Shown: one piece after another, positions 6,480 through 9,951 of the stretch
Numbering within the stretch: position 1 is the stretch's first letter
Layout of the letters: each line of letters begins with the position of its first letter
Assembly (NCBI GenBank): GCA_947631655.1
Contig: CANRME010000045.1
Span: forward strand, 1 to 9,951
Direction of reading: 5' to 3'
Length of the DNA stretch: 9,951 nt
From: an uncultured Bacilli bacterium
GTDB taxonomy: Bacteria > Bacillota_I > Bacilli_A > RF39 > UBA660
The notes under the pieces: generated by a model
Databases searched by the model: none
Told to the model about the DNA's origin: nothing
What the model saw: only the letters and a program-made list of their open reading frames with translations
Program-made: the position numbers and the translations under genes

Positions 6480-6496
6480 AGAGTAGGTAATACTCT
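6480..6496 (+). terminator. Weak hairpin after the ZIP transporter gene
   Basis: AGAGTA (6480-6485) and TACTCT (6491-6496) form a 6-bp stem with a 5-base loop, starting 6 bases after the stop. No proper T tract follows, so it is at best a weak terminator or an mRNA 3'-end stabiliser. Confidence 0.35.
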
Positions 6497-7136
6497 ACTT
6501 AACTCATTAGATAATTTTAAGTAATACAATCTATTAAATACACGAACAAATGAACAGAGTACAATTCAAGAAAAAATTTAAATATTATGTAGTAGATTAA
6601 TTTATATCTTTAAAAAATTTTCTATTTAGAAAAGAGGGAAGTTAAATAATTATATCATAAATTAATTTCAAATATTATCGGTTAACATAATATCAATTAT
6701 ACGAAGTTAAATATATCTTAAAAAATCCATACTTTCGGGTAAAAATACCAATATATATTATAAAAATAATAATCATTATCTTCCATTATTAGTTATTATT
6801 TTGTTTTATCTATAAATATTTATCCTAATCTCTATTTATTATTATAAATATTACACTAATCTTTTTTCTATTGTCAAAATTTTAAATTCATTTAATTATA
6901 TCTTTGTTCATTAATTTAATTCTCGATGTACCAAAATTCATCTCATATTTTTTACCTAATATTACAATACAATATATTTTTTATAAACCAGTATACAATA
7001 TCAATTACATATTAATTATTATAAAATAAAATTTATTTTTAAAACTTATTATAATTTAGTTTTAATTAATAAAAATTTTTTCTATTTTATATCTTATATT
7101 AATATTTTACTTACATATTAATATGTAATATATTTC
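6497..7136. other. Extremely A+T-rich stretch without a recognisable gene
   Basis: By hand count, 6601-7140 is about 14% G+C, far below the surrounding genes. I find no frame of useful length with a ribosome binding site on either strand; the best short frames are 16 codons (plus, about 6551) and 22 codons (minus, about 6790). It holds many A/T runs and a perfect 18-bp palindrome at 7111-7128 (TTACATATT/AATATGTAA), which is near chance in such DNA. It could be a decayed gene, long untranslated sequence or a structural region. Confidence 0.6.
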
Positions 7137-7186
7137 AAAAAAGCATAATAAAGGAGTAGGTATTAAACAAACTCATACCCTACTCC
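7137..7186 (-). terminator. Terminator of the HTH-domain protein gene
   Basis: GGAGTAGGTAT (7153-7163) pairs with ATACCCTACTCC (7175-7186, one bulged C) around an 11-base loop. On the minus strand it is followed by a T-rich tract (7152-7145, then six T at 7142-7137). It lies about 50 bases after the stop of the minus-strand gene ending at 7237. The T tract is interrupted, so efficiency is uncertain. Confidence 0.6.
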
Positions 7187-7236
7187 CCTAGTCTTCCCTA
7201 ATAAATTAGTTTACATTATATTTACAGAACTAAGAA

Positions 7237-8007
7237 TTATACTTTTCTAGATTCAATTTCGGCAATTTTCTCAAATACTTCACTAGCATTATCATCGGTT
7301 ATTTCATTATAACCTAACTCTCTTAATGCTTGTAATTTAATCGTATTTAATTGTTGGGTTCTGGTAAGTTTCTCTTCGTTTTTAGCTTCAATCTCTTGAA
7401 CAAAACGTTTATGACTATCAGCTAAACGGCTACGAGAAGCTCCACCAGTATTATATAAAGTTAATGCTGAATATAAAATTCCTTCAAAAATAAATTGTTT
7501 ATTTTCATCAAATTTATATTCTTCGGGATTAGTAAAACCAGTTGTCTTGCTCATATATCCAAACATATATTTAATTTCCGGTACATTATCTAATGATTGT
7601 AATGAATGATATAGATATAAGATAGCATAGTAGTTTTCTTTATTATTAGAATCTGTAAGTTTTTCCTTTAATAAGTAAGTTATATCAGATAATAGATTTT
7701 GACTTTCTTTATTTAAACCTTTAAAATCTAAATATTCCATATCTGAAGTATTCTTAACTCCTTGGTTTAACCGTGACTCTACAGCCATTAAATAATCGGT
7801 TGTAACTTCAATTTTACTCAAACCATCCTTACTACCATCATCAATATCTAATAATTTAAATAATAATAATCTCTTTTCTTTAGGCCACGCATTTAAGTCA
7901 TCTAATTCTAAATAATTATATACCATTTGGCGTGACACTCCTAAATATTTAGCAAGTCTTACCTTTGATATTCCAAGTTCATTAAATAATTCTTTTACTG
8001 TTTTCAT
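7237..8007 (-). CDS. XRE-like helix-turn-helix protein with uncharacterised C-terminal region
   Basis: Residues 12-35 (GISKVRLAKYLGVSRQMVYNYLE) form an XRE/Cro-type helix-turn-helix: the LAKYLGVS helix, then a recognition helix beginning RQMVYNY. The rest (about 60-256) is soluble, acidic to neutral and not recognised: a helical block at 100-155, an aromatic-rich segment around 160-187, and a charged, probably coiled region at 195-250. A sequence-specific DNA-binding regulator is likely, but its target and ligand are unknown. I start at the ATG at 8007, giving 256 residues, with GGTGG about 11 bases upstream. The earlier TTG and GTG codons (8025, 8022) overlap the ribosome binding region and are unlikely. 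The gene has its own consensus promoter and a terminator after it, so it is monocistronic. A palindrome at its -35 suggests autoregulation. Confidence 0.85.
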   Translation of the reverse strand: MKTVKELFNELGISKVRLAKYLGVSRQMVYNYLELDDLNAWPKEKRLLLFKLLDIDDGSKDGLSKIEVTTDYLMAVESRLNQGVKNTSDMEYLDFKGLNKESQNLLSDITYLLKEKLTDSNNKENYYAILYLYHSLQSLDNVPEIKYMFGYMSKTTGFTNPEEYKFDENKQFIFEGILYSALTLYNTGGASRSRLADSHKRFVQEIEAKNEEKLTRTQQLNTIKLQALRELGYNEITDDNASEVFEKIAEIESRKV

Positions 8008-8040
8008 AAACGATATTTCCACCAACCTTAATACAAATTT

Positions 8041-8068
8041 ATTATATCATAACTACTTTACATGTCAA
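8041..8068 (-). promoter_or_regulatory. Consensus sigma-A promoter of the HTH-domain protein gene
   Basis: On the minus strand a perfect TTGACA (8068-8063) precedes a perfect TATAAT (8046-8041) by 16 bp, with an extended -10 TG at 8049-8048. The -35 overlaps a near-palindrome centred on ACATGT (8066-8061), a plausible binding site for the encoded HTH protein. This is the strongest promoter in the window by sequence. Confidence 0.8.
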
Positions 8069-8081
8069 TAATTTATCAATT

Positions 8082-8109
8082 AAAAAATATAACTTTTTTA
8101 GTTATATTT
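8082..8109 (-). terminator. Intrinsic terminator of the two-helix membrane protein gene
   Basis: AAATATAAC (8085-8093) and GTTATATTT (8101-8109) form a perfect 9-bp stem with a 7-base loop. On the minus strand the stem begins at the last base of the TGA stop codon and ends in a run of T residues. It separates this gene from the HTH gene downstream. Confidence 0.7.
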
Positions 8110-8723
8110 CAATTATTTTCCTTAGTTAAATTTCTTTTTAAAGTAAGCTCTTGTTCTTCTTTTAAATCTTGCTCATTTTTATCTCTAACAACTTTCATAG
8201 CCATTTCTTCTATTTCTGGAGTAGGAAAAACACTACTTAAAGTATAACTATATTGTTTTTCAGTAAGCACTTCTCCCCTATTTTTATCTAAAGATAAAGC
8301 TTTATCCATATCTTTTTCTTTTTCAAGAATTAAATTATTTACTTCATTTAAAGAATTTTGAAAGGTATTTAAAATTTGATTTTTGCTAGGATTTACATCT
8401 TTAGATAAACAGTCAGCTTGTGCTGATAAGGCTAAAGCAGCACCAAATAAACTTATCCATATTGGAGTATCGTGGCTTACCAACCAAAATAAAGCAATCC
8501 AACCAATTCCAATAATTAAAAGTTTAATAAATTTTGTTATTTTATTTTGTTTAATTTCTAACCTAGTTAAATACTTTAAATAAGTACTTTTTGATGCACA
8601 TAATTCATTATATAAACTTTTAAGTTCATCAAAACTTAAATCTGATAAATGTTTTAATGAAGCATTAATCTCCTTAAATCTTGCTTCTCTTAAATCTAGC
8701 AAATCGCCCGTCATTTCTCTCAT
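8109..8723 (-). CDS. Unrecognised protein with a two-helix membrane hairpin and coiled coils
   Basis: I do not recognise a family. The 204-residue product has a charged helical N-terminus (about 10-60), two adjacent membrane helices (about 64-82, FIKLLIIGIGWIALFWLV, and 86-104, PIWISLFGAALALSAQA) joined by a short SHDTP turn, and a charged coiled-coil-prone C-terminus (about 115-145 and 168-200). Both long soluble parts should lie on the same side of the membrane, probably the cytoplasm; this is inferred, not shown. I start at the ATG at 8723, eight bases after GGAGG. The upstream in-frame ATG at 8738 overlaps that site. It lies 38 bases after mnmA, with a possible promoter in the mnmA 3' end, so it may be read alone or with mnmA. 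It ends in TGA inside a terminator. Confidence 0.8.
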   Translation of the reverse strand: MREMTGDLLDLREARFKEINASLKHLSDLSFDELKSLYNELCASKSTYLKYLTRLEIKQNKITKFIKLLIIGIGWIALFWLVSHDTPIWISLFGAALALSAQADCLSKDVNPSKNQILNTFQNSLNEVNNLILEKEKDMDKALSLDKNRGEVLTEKQYSYTLSSVFPTPEIEEMAMKVVRDKNEQDLKEEQELTLKRNLTKENN

Positions 8724-8748
8724 AAAAAATTCCTCCATTTAGCTAATT

Positions 8749-8777
8749 ATTATAACACAATTTAATTTATATACCAA
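8749..8777 (-). promoter_or_regulatory. Candidate promoter of the two-helix membrane protein gene
   Basis: On the minus strand TTGGTA (8777-8772) and TATAAT (8754-8749) are 17 bp apart. The -35 lies within the last codons of mnmA. The expected start is about 20 bases before the start codon, leaving room for the GGAGG site. Confidence 0.55.
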
Positions 8778-9871
8778 ATTTTTTCGCCATCTTTATAAAT
8801 AGCTTCAATAATACCACTACCAATACATTCTTCACCTAAATATAAAACACATGCTTGACCAGGAGTTACGGCCTTCGCTCCCCCACTATATTTTACTCTT
8901 ATCTCATCATCACTAACATACTCTAATGAAACGGGATGATCTTCTCCTCTATACCTAAATTTCGCTGTACAGAATGTTGGATGGGTACTAGTTAAAAAAT
9001 TAATATGTGATATTGTACATTCATCGCTCATTAAATACTTATTATCTGTCCCAAATGCCACATATAAAACATTATCTTTAACATTTTTACCACATACATA
9101 ATGTCTATCTAAATTACCAGAAATTCCTACATTTCTTCTTTGACCTATCGTGTAATTCATAAGCCCAGTATGGTGCCCAATAACTTGCTTTTTTTCAACG
9201 TCGACGATATCTCCAGGATTAGGTTTTAAATAATTAGAAACGAATTTTTGATAATTTCTTTCCCCAATAAAACAAATCCCCGTAGAATCCTTCTTTTTAG
9301 CGACTTCTAATTTTTGTTCTAGAGCAATTTTTCTAACCTCTTCTTTCGTTAAATCTCCAATAGGGAATAATACATTTTTAAAGTTATCTTTTGGTACTTG
9401 GGCTAAAAAATAACTTTGGTCTTTATTGTTATCTACTCCCCTCAATAGTTTACCTTCCTTTAACCTAGCATAATGACCCGTTGCAATATAATCAGCTCCT
9501 AAACGTTTTGCTTCTTTGATAAATAAATCAAACTTAATATATTTATTACACATTAAATCTGGATTAGGAGTTCTACCTTTTTTTAGTTCTTCTAGGAAGT
9601 ATGCAAATACATCATCCCAATATTCCTTAATAAAATCTATTCTATGAAGTTTAATTCCTAAATGATTACATACTGCTAAAGCATCATTATAATCTTGCTC
9701 TTGCGGACATATATCATTATTTAATGTAGGATTCCCTAAAGTATCATTATTTAGTGAAGCATCCCAATTGCGCATAAACAAACCTTCTACTTCATAACCT
9801 TCTTTTTGAAGTAAATATAAGCATACAGCACTATCTACGCCCCCACTTACACCAACTATAACCTTTGCCAT
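8762..9871 (-). CDS. mnmA: tRNA-specific 2-thiouridylase MnmA (TrmU)
   Basis: MnmA uses ATP and a sulfur relay from a cysteine desulfurase to thiolate U34 of the wobble position in tRNA Lys, Glu and Gln. The 369-residue product is full length for the family. It has the PP-loop SGGVDS at residues 9-14, FMRNWD at 32-37, the catalytic Cys108 within NPDLMCNKYIKF, TGHYAR at 131-136, DQSYFL at 151-156 and the second catalytic Cys200 within STGICFIGER. The central and C-terminal barrel domains (about 210-369, with YTIGQRRNVGI and RYRGEDHPVSL) complete it. The start is the ATG at 9871, preceded by AAGGAAGTGAT. The NWD-loop insertion (residues 36-60) is typical of Bacilli and clostridial members. No desulfurase gene is adjacent in the window; what lies upstream is not visible. 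Nothing looks degraded. Confidence 0.96.
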   Translation of the reverse strand: MAKVIVGVSGGVDSAVCLYLLQKEGYEVEGLFMRNWDASLNNDTLGNPTLNNDICPQEQDYNDALAVCNHLGIKLHRIDFIKEYWDDVFAYFLEELKKGRTPNPDLMCNKYIKFDLFIKEAKRLGADYIATGHYARLKEGKLLRGVDNNKDQSYFLAQVPKDNFKNVLFPIGDLTKEEVRKIALEQKLEVAKKKDSTGICFIGERNYQKFVSNYLKPNPGDIVDVEKKQVIGHHTGLMNYTIGQRRNVGISGNLDRHYVCGKNVKDNVLYVAFGTDNKYLMSDECTISHINFLTSTHPTFCTAKFRYRGEDHPVSLEYVSDDEIRVKYSGGAKAVTPGQACVLYLGEECIGSGIIEAIYKDGEKIWYIN

Positions 9872-9942
9872 AACATCACTTCCTTAAATTCTATAATATT
9901 TTGGTTAATATATAAAGAACATATTTGCTAATAAGTAAGATT

Positions 9943-9951
9943 ATTATATCA
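9943..9951 (-). promoter_or_regulatory. Possible extended -10 upstream of mnmA
   Basis: TGATATAAT on the minus strand (9951-9943) matches an extended -10 and would give a leader of about 65 bases. The -35 is outside the window. Other A+T-rich -10-like hexamers lie closer to the gene, so this is tentative. Confidence 0.3.

Noticed and set aside
6551..6601. Short plus-strand frame of 16 codons after an ATG
   Set aside because: There is no ribosome binding site and it is too short to support as a gene.
7111..7128. Perfect 18-bp palindrome TTACATATT/AATATGTAA
   Set aside because: In DNA of about 86% A+T one such palindrome in several hundred bases is near chance, and no promoter or gene lies beside it.
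8062..8247. 61-codon plus-strand frame
   Set aside because: It is antisense to the end of the two-helix membrane protein gene and crosses its terminator and the HTH promoter; no ribosome binding site.
8383..8583. 66-codon plus-strand frame
   Set aside because: It is the antisense shadow of the membrane-protein coding region.
1..9951. CRISPR array, transposon or known defence locus
   Set aside because: No regularly spaced repeats, transposase or effector gene is seen; the HerA-like ATPase alone does not make a defence system.

Overview
The window comes from a very A+T-rich, Gram-positive-type (Firmicutes-like) bacterial chromosome. Evidence for this: GGAGG-type ribosome binding sites before most genes, sigma-A-like TTGACA/TATAAT promoters, T-tailed hairpin terminators, and clear homologues of tcdA (yrvM), rarA (yrvN), mnmA and a Xer recombinase. 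TGG encodes Trp and TGA ends one gene, so nothing suggests the Mycoplasma code. The gene content is mostly chromosomal housekeeping. An uncultured gut Bacilli/Mollicutes-related lineage is a reasonable guess, but the species cannot be named.

Layout, plus strand, 1-3247. The 3' part of a HerA-like (DUF87) ATPase enters from the left edge and ends inside a terminator hairpin. Next is an unrecognised helical 235-residue protein. A structured RNA at about 2381-2553 follows, with its own near-perfect promoter. Its architecture (closing stem, central bubble, terminal arm) and its place directly before tcdA point to 6S RNA. tcdA, a tRNA t6A dehydratase, starts right after it. tcdA and minus-strand rarA converge and overlap by 8 bp.

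Layout, 4433-7236. rarA and a plus-strand XerC/D-type recombinase gene are divergent. Opposed to the recombinase gene is a 47-codon minus-strand gene for a highly basic Asn/Ala/Arg repeat protein. Its likely terminator lies inside the recombinase coding sequence. It is divergent from a ZIP-family metal transporter gene, and the shared intergenic region carries a 7-8-7 inverted repeat. After the transporter comes about 0.7 kb of extremely A+T-rich DNA (about 14% G+C by hand count over 6601-7140) with no credible gene.

Layout, minus strand, 7137-9951. Reading from the right edge, the order is mnmA (tRNA 2-thiouridylase), a small two-helix membrane protein, and an HTH-domain protein of unknown function. 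The HTH gene has a consensus promoter with a palindrome at the -35. Most genes here look like separate transcription units.

No defence system or mobile element is evident. The items that most deserve follow-up are the N-A-R-N repeat microprotein with its antisense-embedded terminator, the 6S RNA-tcdA unit, the HTH protein with its uncharacterised C-terminal domain, and the A+T-rich gap.
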